NCBI GenBank assembly: GCA_036346355.1 | Contig: CM070584.1 | Coordinates: 54,457,097-54,521,096, forward strand | DNA from: Rhipidocladum racemiflorum | Lineage: Eukaryota > Streptophyta > Magnoliopsida > Poales > Poaceae | Reading direction: 5' to 3' | Length of the DNA stretch: 64,000 bases | In this document: positions 34,354 through 45,783 of the stretch, piece by piece | Position numbering within the stretch: the stretch's first letter is position 1 | Layout of the letters: each line of letters opens with the position of its first letter | Notes under the pieces: model-generated | Told to the model about the DNA's origin: nothing | The model's input: the letters and a program-made list of their open reading frames with translations, nothing else | The model's database searches: none | Made by a program: the position numbers and the translations under genes

Positions 34354-35573
34354 ATGAGTAGGATGACGAAGCTGACATGCCTGCAGCTTCTCATGGTGGC
34401 CTTCCAGGCAACACTCATCACCACCATGTCATCTGCAGGTTTGCAGTACAATTACTACAGCTCGTCGTGCCCGGATGCCGAGGGGACGATCAGGAATTTC
34501 GTCTACTCCGCAATCGACGCTGACCCTAGCAAGGCTGCGGCCTTTATTCGCTTGCACTTCCACGATTGTTTTGTCAATGTATGTGCTGAGACTAATGACT
34601 AATCTTTTCAGCTATATTTGGTTAGCTAATTAACCCTTGCTTGCTGATGATTTTATTATCATTTCCTCCTACTATCGCGGAAATTTATAAATTGTAGTAT
34701 GTATTTTGTCCTTTCTTGAAGTTAATTTTCCAGTGTTAGCTAACAAATTAAGTGCTACTGATTGATGATTACTTCCATGAAAGAAATGTAAACCGTTTTC
34801 TGTTTGACTGTTCGATCATTTAGGGTTGCGATGGCTCCATCCTCCTGGGACCCTCAAAGGCCAACAGTTCGCCAGAGAAGTCGGCGATCCCCCTGCGCGG
34901 GTATGTCGACGTCGACAACATCAAGGCGGCCGTCGAGGCCGTGTGCCCCGGGAAGGTCTCCTGCGCCGACATCCTCGCATTCGCCGCCCGCGACTCGGTC
35001 GCCAAATCCGGCGGCTTCGCCTTCCCTGTTCCCTCCGGCCGGCGCGACGGCAATGTGTCCTCGGCCTTTGCTGTCTTCTCGAACATGCCATCACCGTTCT
35101 TCGACGCCCAGGAGCTCATTGACAGCTTCGCCGCCAAGAACCTCAGCATCGACGACCTCGTGGCGCTCTCCGCCGCGCACTCCATCGGCGTGGCGCACTG
35201 CTCCGGTTTCGACAACCGGCTGTACCCCACGGTGGACCCGACGATGAACGCCAGCTACGCGGCGGACCTGAAGAAGACGTGCCCGGCGCCATCGACCGGC
35301 GGGCCGGACCCCATGGTGAACAACAGCATGGTGACGCCCACGACGCTGAGCAACCAGTACTACGAAAACGCCCTCGCCGGGCGGGTGCTATTCACATCGG
35401 ACGCGGCGCTGCTCACCCGCAACGACACGAAGGCGAAGGTGGTGAGCAACTCCGGGGACCCGACGGCGTGGATGGTGCGGTTCGCGGCGTCGCTGATCAA
35501 GATGGGCGGCATCCAGGTGCTCACAGGGACGCAGGGAGAGATTAGGAGGTTCTGCAACGCCACAAACAGCTAA
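34354..35573 (+). CDS. Class III secretory peroxidase 2 (two exons, 324 aa)
   Basis: It has the same enzyme family and architecture as its neighbours. Exon 1 is 34354-34578 and exon 2 is 34824-35573; the 245-bp phase-0 intron (GTATGT...TTTAG) sits at the same codon boundary. The ATG at 34354 is the first in frame after the TATA box; one at 34363 would also give a signal peptide (cleavage near SSA/GLQYN). Catalytic Arg66 and His70 are in FIRLHFHDCFV, the Ca motif is GCDGS (76-80), the proximal ligand is His194, and the eight cysteines are 39, 72, 77, 116, 122, 201, 228 and 319. Odd points: the proximal motif is LSAAHSIG, with Ala replacing the usual Gly; exon 1 ends FVN rather than FVR. Several N-glycosylation sequons are present (NAS, NNS, NDT, NAT). 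Confidence 0.95.
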
Positions 35574-35850
35574 TTAATTAAGGTGCGCGCGCGGCATGTT
35601 CGCACGTGTGTATTTCGCGGCGGTGCACGCACCTAGCGCTAATTCTTTATCAAATCCCTACATTCTATTCACAACATGTTGCAATGTTTGTACTATTAAT
35701 TCACTCCATGTGTCGGTCGCTGTAATATTTTGGTTCGATGATTCACTTAAATTTTGGGATTGTCTATATATCATGTGACATATTTCTTTAAAAAAACCAT
35801 TCGAAGTTTGGAAGACAAAGTCAGAAATTCAAATGATTTACCAAAAAAAA
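35574..35850. other. 3' flank of peroxidase 2
   Basis: Likely 3' UTR; a 'tgtaatattttgg' polyadenylation-like context lies near 35720. There is no other gene. Confidence 0.45.
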
Positions 35851-36058
35851 AGGGTTTTTGATAAGTTTCATCCGGATGTTTTCTTTACCATCATCCAAAT
35901 TCCTGACCATTGGATTTGCTTTCAGATTGATACACGTCCCCCCCTGAATTCGAGGTGGGTTGATCTTACAGATATGTGTTTTGATCGTACGGTCCAAAGT
36001 TTGGATGTTTTTTGAGACAAAAACATCCGAATGATGCCTATACACTCCCAAAAAAAAC
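35851..36058 (+). mobile_element. MITE-like dispersed repeat, copy B
   Basis: It is a diverged inverted copy of 9180-9385, with catccggatgtttt-type ends in inverted orientation. Confidence 0.65.
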
Positions 36059-36832
36059 ATTTCACAGGTATATAGCAATTCTGTTAATTTTTGTGTTTCT
36101 TTTCGTCACCCTTCGCAAAGAAATGGGAGCACTATTTTTCCTTTCCATGTTCTTTCTAAGAAAAACAAATTACGTTGAGAACCCTTTCCATTCTTCGTTT
36201 GTTAGCAAGTTAGCAACTGCACGTGTTCCTCTAGAAAAAAAAAAAAGCAACTGCATGCACGTGTACGAAGTTAAGAACAAGAACTTGTTAGGTTGTTTTA
36301 GTATAGTTGACCAATTGTTGGTATTGGATAGGATGTTATGCAAAATGCTTAGGTTAAACGGTTACAGTGAGTAGTTTTCATAAAAACAGAATTGTATATT
36401 TGAACTTTGATGATTTCATATAAGTAGGTTTAACAAGTACTTTTTAGATATATTATCTTCAATTCCAAATTAATATACGTTGTTCTAGATATTAGCATGG
36501 TATGCAAGGTTCATGGTATTTTATTTAGAATTCCTATGATCCTATCATAACATGCATGGTGTTACAAATCATAAAACACACATATTATGAAAGTATATAT
36601 CACTGTGAACAAACCAATACCAATTTCATTTGGCCAACCTATATATTATAAATGAGGTGCAAATTTAGTCTATGTTGATGTCCTATATATGTAATTGAAG
36701 GGTGCTTGTGAGGAGGTGCAGATTTTAGTCTAAACGCCCATCAGGCATTTGCTATCTGCTCTGTTAAAATTTGTATGATAAATACGCTTTATTGAAAACA
36801 TCGCAACGTATTTTTCAAGAATAAATACTGTA
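36059..36832. other. No gene or repeat recognised
   Basis: AT-rich intergenic DNA. Confidence 0.5.
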
Positions 36833-36961
36833 CTCCCTCTATCTCACAAAATAAGTCCAAAATCTACTATATGCACAAATCAAGGAGACACTAATGTTTT
36901 TTTTTAAAAAAAACTTATGTCATTAGACCATACATACCATATTAAATGACATACTAATTAA

Positions 36962-37507
36962 GGGTATACATCTAGTGTAAAACACCTTTTATCATGTAAA
37001 CTCCATAAAATCTATATGTAAAAGTTTTTCAACAATTCTAAAAAATTACAATAAGTACATAGGGGATGCGAGCTTCTAAAATCCTCTAAAATTTTAAGAT
37101 CAAACTCAATCATATTTGAAAATATGAAATTAACAAGCAGCCATATGAATACGGCTGAACAGTGAAAAATCACTATTTAGGCCAAATTTGTTTTTTTATA
37201 TTTTTGAAATACGATCGATTTTGTTTTTCAAATTTTATGAGCTCTTTTACGGTGGATTAAATTGAATATGAACCGTTCATTCTTTTTGATTCAATGGATC
37301 AGATTAACTAGAGTTTACTTATACTACACCTGGTAGTAGAGTAGTAGAAACACCCTTAACAAATCAACGGTTAGATGTGATTTCTACTACACATTTTATA
37401 CTACAAGTATAATCCACCGTAAAATTTCTCAATTTTATAGGGTCATAAAAGTTCACCTTTTAAAAACTTGTACGTATAATTTCACGGAGTTTACACTGGG
37501 TATATGC
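36962..37507. mobile_element. Foldback MITE, copy 2 (itself interrupted)
   Basis: Homologous to 15530-15895: shared blocks include atgtaaactccataaaatct, aaactcaatcatatttgaaa and tttcacggagtttaca in the same order. It is interrupted by another MITE at 37239-37430. Confidence 0.75.
37239..37430. mobile_element. Innermost MITE, 192 bp, with 8-bp target duplication
   Basis: The ends gagctcttttacggtggatt and its imperfect complement form TIRs. A perfect 8-bp target duplication AATTTTAT flanks it (37231-37238 and 37431-37438), as for hAT-type elements. Confidence 0.85.
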
Positions 37508-37663
37508 GCTACATGGCTACAACAAATCATTCACTTTGTCAACATTAAAGGAGAAGTATAAGGTGAAAATACTGTAATGCCTACACCTTTAATCTTCACA
37601 ATAAAACGATATTGTGGGATTACGTTTCTTAAAATAAGAATTTATAGTGCGGGACGGAGGGAT

Positions 37664-38348
37664 TATATTAACGCGGACCACAACGCAACGTTCGAATACA
37701 TGCATCCATGTGCGATAATGTGGCTTGACGTGATCACCTAGCTAGGTTCCACGTTTATTTTACATTAAATGGCGTACTTTGGTTCTCGGAAAACAGCCCT
37801 AATTGATTGGTTAAGTACTCGTGCCCGAGAAACATGAGTGCTCTGTTTTTCTTTTCTTTGCAAGGCGTGATCGAGGAAGAGTTTATTGGCTTTGCTGTGT
37901 AAGGTTCGACGACTTGGATCAGTGGTTAGAAATGCATGTGGGAGATACGGGTGGTGGTACGATGAGTTGGTATATATAGCATCATATTATTCTCCGCCTT
38001 AATTAGAATTGTGGTTTCGTGGAACTAATACGTATCATGCTATACCAACCTACTTGATTCCTTAAGTCAAACGAAAAATGTTACGTTCAAAATTAGGATG
38101 AGATTAACAATTTAACATGGGTCAAAGTATGGCTGAACAGGTGCATGAACTGAATTTTTTTTTAGGGAAAGGTACATAAGCTGATAAGCATGATTCAGCT
38201 TGTGTGAACTCGTAGTTAATCTGGACCTTCCTCTCAAGAAATACAAAACAGCTGACCGGGCTTAGTAGGCCTTTAGCTGGGCCGAGGCAGGACCAGACTC
38301 ATGTGCCAATGGGCTGTCTGGACCTAGCCAGCCATTAACAAGCATTTC

Positions 38349-38350
<2 letters not shown>
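37664..38350. other. No gene or repeat recognised
   Basis: Unrecognised intergenic DNA. Confidence 0.5.
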
Positions 38351-38382
<32 letters not shown>

Positions 38383-38396
38383 TAGTAGTAGTAGTA
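38351..38396. repeat. (GA)14-(GTA)6 compound microsatellite
   Basis: The GA run 38351-38378 passes directly into GTA repeats (38379-38396) and then into ggatgggtga, which is 5S-derived sequence. In intact 5S the corresponding stretch is gagagtagtactaggatggg. Confidence 0.95.
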
Positions 38397-38497
38397 GGAT
38401 GGGTGATCTATTGGAAAGTGCTTGTACTGCGTTAAAACCGACGATATAACTCATTAGTTAAGCGTGTTTAGGCGAGAGTAATATTTAACTAGGACGC
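38397..38497 (+). pseudogene. 5S rRNA-derived dimer junction, first copy
   Basis: Reads aggatgggtga (box C onwards), the 5S 3' part to tactgcgttaaaacc, then cgacgatataactcattagttaagcgtg and ggcgagagtaat, i.e. the 3' end of one 5S-derived unit joined to the middle of the next. The junction ttaaaacc-ggcg/cgac and the ctcattag change match those in CACTA family 1. Confidence 0.85.
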
Positions 38498-38691
38498 ATT
38501 ATGTTTATTAGTAGTGTTGAATCAATGTCGGTTTTATGTATATTACAGACGGTTCTTGGCTAGAACCGTCTGTGATAACAAATTACCACAGATGGTTATA
38601 TCCACGAACGGTTTGCGGATAGAACCGTCTGTGATATGCAACAATTATCACTGACACATAGTTACAGATGGTTCGAAAAACTGTCTGTGAT

Positions 38692-38796
38692 GGATGGGTG
38701 ACTTCTTGGGAAGTACTTGTATTGCGTTAAAACCGGCGATATAACTCATTAGTTAAGCATGTTTAGGCGAGAGTAATACTAATTAGGACGCATTAT
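38692..38796 (+). pseudogene. 5S rRNA-derived dimer junction, second copy
   Basis: A repeat of the first copy, closer to real 5S in places (ggatgggtgacttcttggga, agtacttgtattgc), ending at the retrotransposon insertion site. Confidence 0.85.
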
Positions 38797-38801
38797 GTTT
38801 A

Positions 38802-41800
38802 TGTGAGGAGCCGTCCAGACTGTCCTCGAGCTATTGGAACACCCCGTTAACCTCATTGGATTTGGAGGCTAGCAACGATTCGCCGATGGCGCTCGCGATG
38901 CTAGCATCCAAGCCCAAATGAGATAACAGTGGAACCATTCAAATAACTCGACCACAGCCCCGGTATTCCCCCGGTATGCGACCCGAACTCGCCCAGGATC
39001 GCCCCGCATACCGGTTTCCACTGCCACATCAATTCAATTTGCATAAAGGGGACAACGAACTCAAACCCCACAACCGGACACGCAACGCGGAAGCACAACA
39101 AGACTAAACCAAAGCACAAAGACAAACCCGACAACCACACAACTAAAACAACTCAACTAGCATGCTAGACAAATAAGATGATGCAACCTAAACCAAGATA
39201 GCACAAAAATTCGAAAATCCGGCATGACCTTCCTAGATTCTAGGACATCCACTCAGCAGACAAGAAAAGCAGTTGATATAGCATGATAATATGGAAAGGA
39301 TAAAAGCAACAAACAAGCATGATAAGGACATCACAACACAACCACGATCAACAGGAAGAATACCAAGTCTTCAAGCCACACAGGACATGGTATTTAAAGC
39401 TAGCTATACAACAAAAGGGAGTTTAACCAACACATTAGCAAAATATGACATCTCCGGAAGTGTTACGCTTTGAACACTTCGGGCGTAATGTTTATCGCGG
39501 TAACCTCTACTCGATGTCCCGAGCACCGAGGCGATAGGGGACAGAACTTCGCAGCCCTCGATCCTCACCTGAAAACCACAACGCAGAAGCATGAGTACGA
39601 AGGTACTCGCAAGACTTACCCGTGGTCCATATACGACCGACTCCAAAGGGTTATGCATTTGGGTACAGAAAGGAATAAAGCTGAAGGTAATAGTGCGGAA
39701 AAGCATTAACATTTGTAGTATGAGTATAATGACTAAACCGATTACAAATTTAAAGCGTTATTGACCGCACCTACTTCTATCATGAAGTTGAAAGGTAACA
39801 ACACCAAAGTAAAGCATTTACAACCATTTTAAAGCTCAAGTACAACGGCGAGCCAGGAATTTAAGTTATTACTCGTTGAGTGTCGGATGACGCGGCGTGC
39901 TCATATCCGAGGCGCGGCAATTCGAATCGCTTAATTAACCTGCGCAGGAAGCATTGATCGCACGACATGTGCCACAAAGTACCTCATGTCAACCCCTCCC
40001 ATCCATACCCATTCGTTGAACCATCTTCATGCGGTCCGAGCACCTAGCACCCCTCGAGCGACCCAAGCCCGGCTTGGCCCTCGAGGGTCGGCTAAGCCTC
40101 GCCCTCAACCACATCCAACCGCATGAGGGCATGATCCATCGAGCGGCATGTGATGAAAGAGTGGCTTACCCAACCATATTCAGGCATGCGATCAACCTAA
40201 TGGTGCTTTCGATCAACATGGCACACAAGCGGATCGGTCCTTAATTGACACAGGCGGGACTACGCCAATTGAGTCTCCATACCCAATTGATCCTACTCTC
40301 CCGCTTGGCCGCCAATTATTAATGTCTACCTCCAAGTAACATGGTGAACCCATTTCCAATATAGTTCACATGTGTAGTATTTAATACTCTCAAGTGATGG
40401 AACCGTCCACCACTTGGCCCAAACCCGACCTCTAAGCAAACTAAGCATGGACACATTGTATTTACCCATAAGCTAGCTCCAAAGGAAAGGTTCAACAAGT
40501 GTCAAGGAGTGAGTGTGCAGCAATTAGGTTCTACTACCCTTACCACCATTGACTCCTAATGCAAAAACCTAATCATTCAATAAGCATTTTATTCACCAAA
40601 ATAAACATATATAAAGGGTTGAACATGCTTAGGTGCTTGCCTGATGCTTCTGTCGGATCCTCAGTAACCACCGGCTCACCGTGATCACCCTCGACCACAG
40701 CCGCGTCACCCTCCGAGCGATCGTTCTCTACACGATGACAATGCAAGATGAAATGAGATGCATGTGATGCGTATGAGGGGGAATGACAATTAAAGAAAAA
40801 TGAGAGCATTCATCAAGTCAAAATGGAAACAATGCGAAATCCCACAAAAACAGTCAAACATCAATACGATTAGCTCACCCTACTACGATCCAAACCTTCA
40901 TAGCTAGTGATTTATTTGACATCAACCCCCAAAGAAGTTATTAAGGTACACCACGAACCAGAGCATAAAGACCCTAATGAATTCATTTATCATGGACTAG
41001 GGGCTTCGGCCATATGAAAGAAATCCAGGACAGGCCTAGCATAACCCTCACAGATTACATCAGAAGCATCGCGCTCCAACCATCGATTAACCATTACAGA
41101 CACAACAGTAGGAAATGAGCTAGAACATAGCATAAGCTGTAAGGGTTGAACGAAAGGAATGGGGAATGGGTCTCCGAATTTGAAATGTAAGGGTTGCGCC
41201 ATGTACTCCGTTAGCCGTAAATACTCCTAATGCATAAAAATGGGGAACACATACACCACCCAGGTTGCATGACCTATCTAATAGAATCTTCGCAACACAA
41301 ACCGAAGAACAGCAGTTCGCCTTAAGATTATAGCATTATGCATCAACATTTACTACGTAAAGGACTTATTAGCCACTACTAGCAGTACACTAACTCGTAA
41401 CCATTCCGAACCGTCAACCCACAGCCACTCTAGAACCAACTAAGCTACACAAGGTGGTACCCAGGACAAGAGTTATAGACTACATGCCAGGACCGAGCCC
41501 CAAGCAAACCCCCCAACGTATCAACATCCGGAGGGCGATGACACAGCCAGCTCCAGGAGCTCCGAGAGACGGCGCAAGGGACAAAGATTTCGAACCAGTA
41601 GGAAGAAGAAAGAGAGACCAACCATTAACAGTACTCTTCCCACCTACCAAATCATTCACACCACAAGCCAGTGCACTAAACCTCAATTTAATCATTCTCA
41701 TCCTATCCAACTTGTACCCGATTCCAAGGAAAGCAACGGCTCATCACAGACTACAAGCACATCACCAACACACCATTTGCCATCACCTCCTAGGCATTCT

Positions 41801-42257
41801 AGCAAACACTTGCCATGCATCACTTTGGAGCAAACCACCCAAAACACAACCAACCCAAGCCATGGCCATGGAGCTAGAGCTCGGCCATGGGGAGGTAGAG
41901 GGAGGAAGGGAATGCAGAGAGGGGGGGGGAGCTCACCCAGCAGTGGAGGAGGTGGTGGGAGCCGGCGGCGGCGAGGGGGGGGCAGCAGTGGACGGCGTCG
42001 GCTCCAGGGGGAGTGACCCGGCCGAGGCCGGGTGGAGGCGGCGCCGAGGCGAGGCCGGCTGGCGGCGGGGAGCCTGAGGAAGAAGCGCCAGCGTCGCCCA
42101 GGTGGAGGAGGGCCGTGCGGTGGGGAAAAGAAAAGAAAAGTGGCGTGGGGGAAGGAACCGGGTGGAGAAAGAGAGGAAGAAGGTTGGGGGAAAAATTGAT
42201 TTGTGGAATTACCTTCCTACCCTCATGACACACACGGAGAGAACTAGAGCCACGACA
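38802..42257 (-). repeat. 3' LTR of the Tekay-like element (3456 bp)
   Basis: Almost the same length and largely the same sequence as 47136-50590. Differences are clustered (for example 39470-39600 and 41930-42090) rather than evenly spread. It has no genes; the open frames within are by chance. Confidence 0.95.
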
Positions 42258-42271
42258 AATCCTCCCCCCTT
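42258..42271 (-). other. Polypurine tract
   Basis: The minus strand reads taaggggggaggatt immediately before the 3' LTR, as required for plus-strand priming. Confidence 0.85.
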
Positions 42272-42362
42272 AGGGGAATCTCGCCCCGAGATTCAAAACG
42301 AGTGCATAGTTGGAAGGGAATTTTACATGGACAAAAACCGCGAAGGGATAGGGTTGAAGTAC

Positions 42363-42899
42363 TTACATGGTTTGGAAGAATTCGGGATACTCGTCTTTCA
42401 AATGATCCTCCCGCTCCCAGGTGGCTTCATCCTCAGTGTGATTGCTCCACTGAATCTTATAGAACTTGAGAGCCTTCCTACGAGTCTTGCGTTCGGCTTC
42501 ATCTAAAACCCGAATAGGACGTTCTTTGTAGGATAGATCGGGTTCAGGCTGAACCCCGAGTTCATCCACCTCCAGAGATTCAAAGGGAGTACGGAGGCAC
42601 TTCTTCAATTGCGAGACATGGAAGACATTGTGGACCATCGCTAGAGAGGGAGGAAGCTCCAACTGATATGCCACCTGACCACGCCTTCCAAGGATCCGGA
42701 ATGGACCTATGTAGCGAGGCGCCAACTTTCCCTTAACCCCAAAACGACGGGTGCCCCGGAGAGGAGATACCTTCAAATAGACAAAGTCGCCAATGTCAAA
42801 GAAGAGAGGTCTCCTACGGTGATCAGCATAGCTCTTCTGTCGCGATTGAGCTACCCTCAGATTCTCTTGGATGGTTTTCACCTTATCTTCTGCCTCCAT
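42363..42899 (-). pseudogene. Integrase C-terminus plus chromodomain
   Basis: A 178-residue open frame. Residues about 50-110 carry the integrase C-terminal signature (KLAPRYIGPF, YQLELP, VHNVFHVSQLK). Residues about 125-178 form a chromodomain-like module (RPIRVLD, KFYKIQW, EATWE, LKDEYPEFF). In chromoviruses this module directs integration to chromatin by reading histone marks. It is intact locally but cut off from the upstream integrase by frameshifts. Confidence 0.9.
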
Positions 42900-42901
42900 G
42901 A

Positions 42902-43683
42902 CTAGTTCAGGCCCAATGAACGAGCGTTCCTCGCTCTCGAACCAATTGAGAGGTGCCCGACGACTACGACCATAGAGTGCTTGAAAGGAGACATTTTGAT
43001 CTTGGTTTGGTAGCTGTTGTTGTAGGCAAACTCAGCATACGGAAGACACTCATCCCATTTCTTCCCATAAGACAGAACACAAGATCTCAACATATCCTCA
43101 AGTATCGATTGACCCTCTCGGTTTGGCCGTCGGTTTGTGGGTGATATCTTTGAGTTTGTGAAGTAACTTAGTGCCCAACGCTTCATGCAAGCTTTTCGAC
43201 CGAGAAACAAAGCGAGAGCCTCGATGCGAAACTATCCGCTTTGGTACTCCATGAAGACATACAATCCGAGAGATGTACAACTCCGCATACCTCTTGAATT
43301 GATAAGGTATGCGAACGGCTAGAAAATGTCTTGACTTGGTCAACCGTTAAACAATAACCCAAATGGAATCATGACCGAAGAAGTCGAGGGTAGGCGGTAA
43401 TGAAATCCATGCTAATATCCTCCCATTTCCGGTTTGGGACGGGCAATGGCTGAAGAGTGCCAGCTGGCTTGAGATGTTCCGCTTTCACCCTTTTGCAAAC
43501 ATCGCATTCGGACACATAACGAGCAATCTCGTGCTTCATGCGGGTCCACCAAAACTGCTGTTTCAAGTCTTGGTACATCTTATTGCTACCCGGATGGATT
43601 GTGAGCAACGAGTTATGGGCTTCATCAAGGATCGCCCGCTTCAACTCTTGGATATCCGGGACAACTATCGCTGGCCGAACCAC
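42902..43683 (-). pseudogene. Integrase, zinc-binding and catalytic region (frameshifted)
   Basis: An H2C2 zinc-binding motif (HPGSNKMYQDLKQQFWW...CDVCKR) lies in 43369-43683. The catalytic core is scattered through 43098-43343 and 42902-43210 in different frames (RIVSHRGSRF region, ending AEFAYNNSYQ). Frameshifts and lost residues make it non-functional. Confidence 0.85.
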
Positions 43684-43732
43684 AAGGTTCCTTGCTCATC
43701 CAGGCGAAAACCAGGAGCCCGACGGAACCAAG

Positions 43733-44590
43733 TTATTGCGAATGCGAGGTAACACCCGCATCTCCGCCTTGTGCCTCCCGAATCTGATCAATCAATGTGG
43801 ACTTCAATTCCACATTAGACAAGGTCCCTTCTTCTATCATTTCCAGGTTGAGCTTCTGGAACTCAGCACAAAGGGTGGCACTCCGTGGTGGAAGAGCAAG
43901 GCAATGGCATTGTACCTTGCGGCTCAATCGTCGACCACCACATTGGCCTTCGAGGGTGGTAATGGACTTCAAATTGTAGTCCTTTATCAATTCAAGCCAC
44001 CGTCTTTGCCTCATATTCAGTGCACTGCGTGAAGATGTACTTGAGGCTTTTGTGATCGGTGTAGACATTGCACTTGTTCCCAAGAGATAATGGCGCCAAA
44101 TCTTCAATGCATGGACCACTGCGCAAGCTCCAAATCATGGGTGGGGTAGTGCTCTTCATGACATTTTAGGCTGCCGAGGCGCATAAGCGACAACTCGGCT
44201 GTCTGCATAAGCACTGACCAAGTCCGATGCGGATGCATCGCGATGAAGCGTCGAGCGGCTCGTGAATATTGGGTGGGTGAGGATCGAGCTGTAGTGAGGC
44301 GCTGCCAGAGTCCGGAATGCCTGCTCACAGCCCACGGACCACTTGAACTCGCTGCCCTTCTTCAGTAACTCCGTCATAGGCTTGGCTATCTTGGAGAAGT
44401 CCTGAATGAAACGGCGATAATAGCCAGCCAGCCCAAGGAAACTGCGGATCTCGGTGACAGACTTGGGCTGTTCCCATTTGAGCACGTCCTGCACTTTGCT
44501 TGGGTCGACAGCGACACCTTGCTCGGAGAGGACGTGCCCCAAGAACGATACCTCCTTCAGCCAAAATTCGCACTTCTTTGAACTTGGCAT
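43733..44590 (-). pseudogene. RT thumb/connection and RNase H (frameshifted)
   Basis: The frame 44156-44590 carries the segment after the RT palm (KCEFWL, FLGHVLSEQGV, FLGLAGYYRRFI), followed by a degraded RNase H whose frame changes several times before 43733. Confidence 0.85.
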
Positions 44591-45219
44591 AAAGGCGATG
44601 TTCTCGAAGCCTCCACGAGAACAATGTGAAGATGCTTGGCATGGTCTTCTTCATTCGCCGAATAGATAAGGATGTCATCAATGAAGATGACCACAAAGGA
44701 ATCAAGCTCTTCCATGAAGATGGAATTCATCATGTACATGAAGTATGCCGGTGCATTCGTCAACCCGAACGACATGACGGTGTACTCGTACAGCCCATAC
44801 CGAGTGGAGAAGGCTGTCTTCGGAATATCCTCAGCCCGGATCTTAATCTGATGGTACCCGAGCCTCAGGTCAATCTTGGAGAATACCCGTGCACCAGCAA
44901 GCTGATCGAACAGGATATCAATCCGCGGCAGAGGGTATTTGTTCTTGATAGTAACTGCATTCAAAGGACGATAATCCACACATAGACGAAGAGAACCGTC
45001 CTTCTTAGTCACGAAGAGAGCCGAGCAGCCCCAAGGTGAGGAGCTTGGGCGAATGAACCCCTTGTCCATCAGTTCCTTTAACTGCTTCTTCAATTCCGCC
45101 AATTCATTTGGCGGCATCCTATATGGCCGCTTGGACACGGGAGCAGTCCCGGGTTGGAGTTCAACCACGAACTCAATGTCGCGATCAGGCGGCATCCCGG
45201 CGATTAGTGGGGAACACAT
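44557..45219 (-). pseudogene. Reverse transcriptase palm/fingers
   Basis: A 220-residue open frame with the gypsy RT motifs in order: LPGTAP-like PGTAPVSKRPYRM, GFIRPSSSPWG, LRLCVDYRPLN, FSKIDLRLGYHQI, TAFSTRYGLYEY, FGLTNAPAYF, and the catalytic FIDD (44671-44685). It is the best-preserved pol domain; its 3' end is frameshifted. Confidence 0.92.
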
Positions 45220-45263
45220 CCGGGTACTCCGAAACCACGGGAATGGACTCTAACTCCTCAATT

Positions 45264-45783
45264 TCAGCACCATTCAAGGAGCAAAGAGTGGCATTGCCAC
45301 CATCGAGAAGTAGAGTCAACCGGTCGCCCTTCGGCCCCTTGAGCGAGATGGAGCGGCGAGAACAATCTGAGAATGGCTCTTTGTCGGGTTAGCCAATTCA
45401 TGCCCAAGATAACATCTATCCCACGAAGGTCAAGGAGTAACAAGTTGACAAGGAATGGAACCCCTTGGATCAGAACAGTTGCTTCTTGGACTACTTGATT
45501 AGCCACAATCTTTGAACCCGGTGCTTCAATGAGGAAGGGGGTGTTGCTGCAACTCACTCTCATTTGATGATGCATAGCAAAATCCTTGCGAATAAGCGAA
45601 TGAGAAGCCCACTGAATCGAGCGAGAACTCTAGCGACATGCCCATCAATGCACAACATACCCGGTCAACACATGGTCGCCCTCTGGAATCGCCTCGGCGT
45701 CGGTGTAGTGGACCCGGCCATGCCGGCTTGAGGTGCCTTCCCGTAGGGGCGTGGAGGCGGTGCGCCCTGAGGCCTTGGAGCAT
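45264..45783 (-). pseudogene. Aspartic protease (damaged active site)
   Basis: The frame 45264-45575 carries LLDLRGIDVILGMNWL, the flap/C-terminal signature of retrotransposon proteases. Upstream, the expected D-S-G active site is altered to D-S-V in another frame. Confidence 0.75.

Larger units (their letters stand above)
36833..37663. mobile_element. Stowaway-like MITE interrupted by a second MITE
   Basis: The outer ends ctccctctatctcacaaaat (left) and ...cgggacggagggat (right) are flanked by TA (36831-36832 and 37664-37665). The interior is split by the foldback MITE at 36962-37507. Without the insert its length would be about 285 bp, normal for Stowaway. Confidence 0.75.

Noticed and set aside
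41454..42506. 207-aa and 134-aa open frames
   Set aside because: They are inside the LTR or antisense to the chromodomain and repeat in the other LTR (49789-50532).
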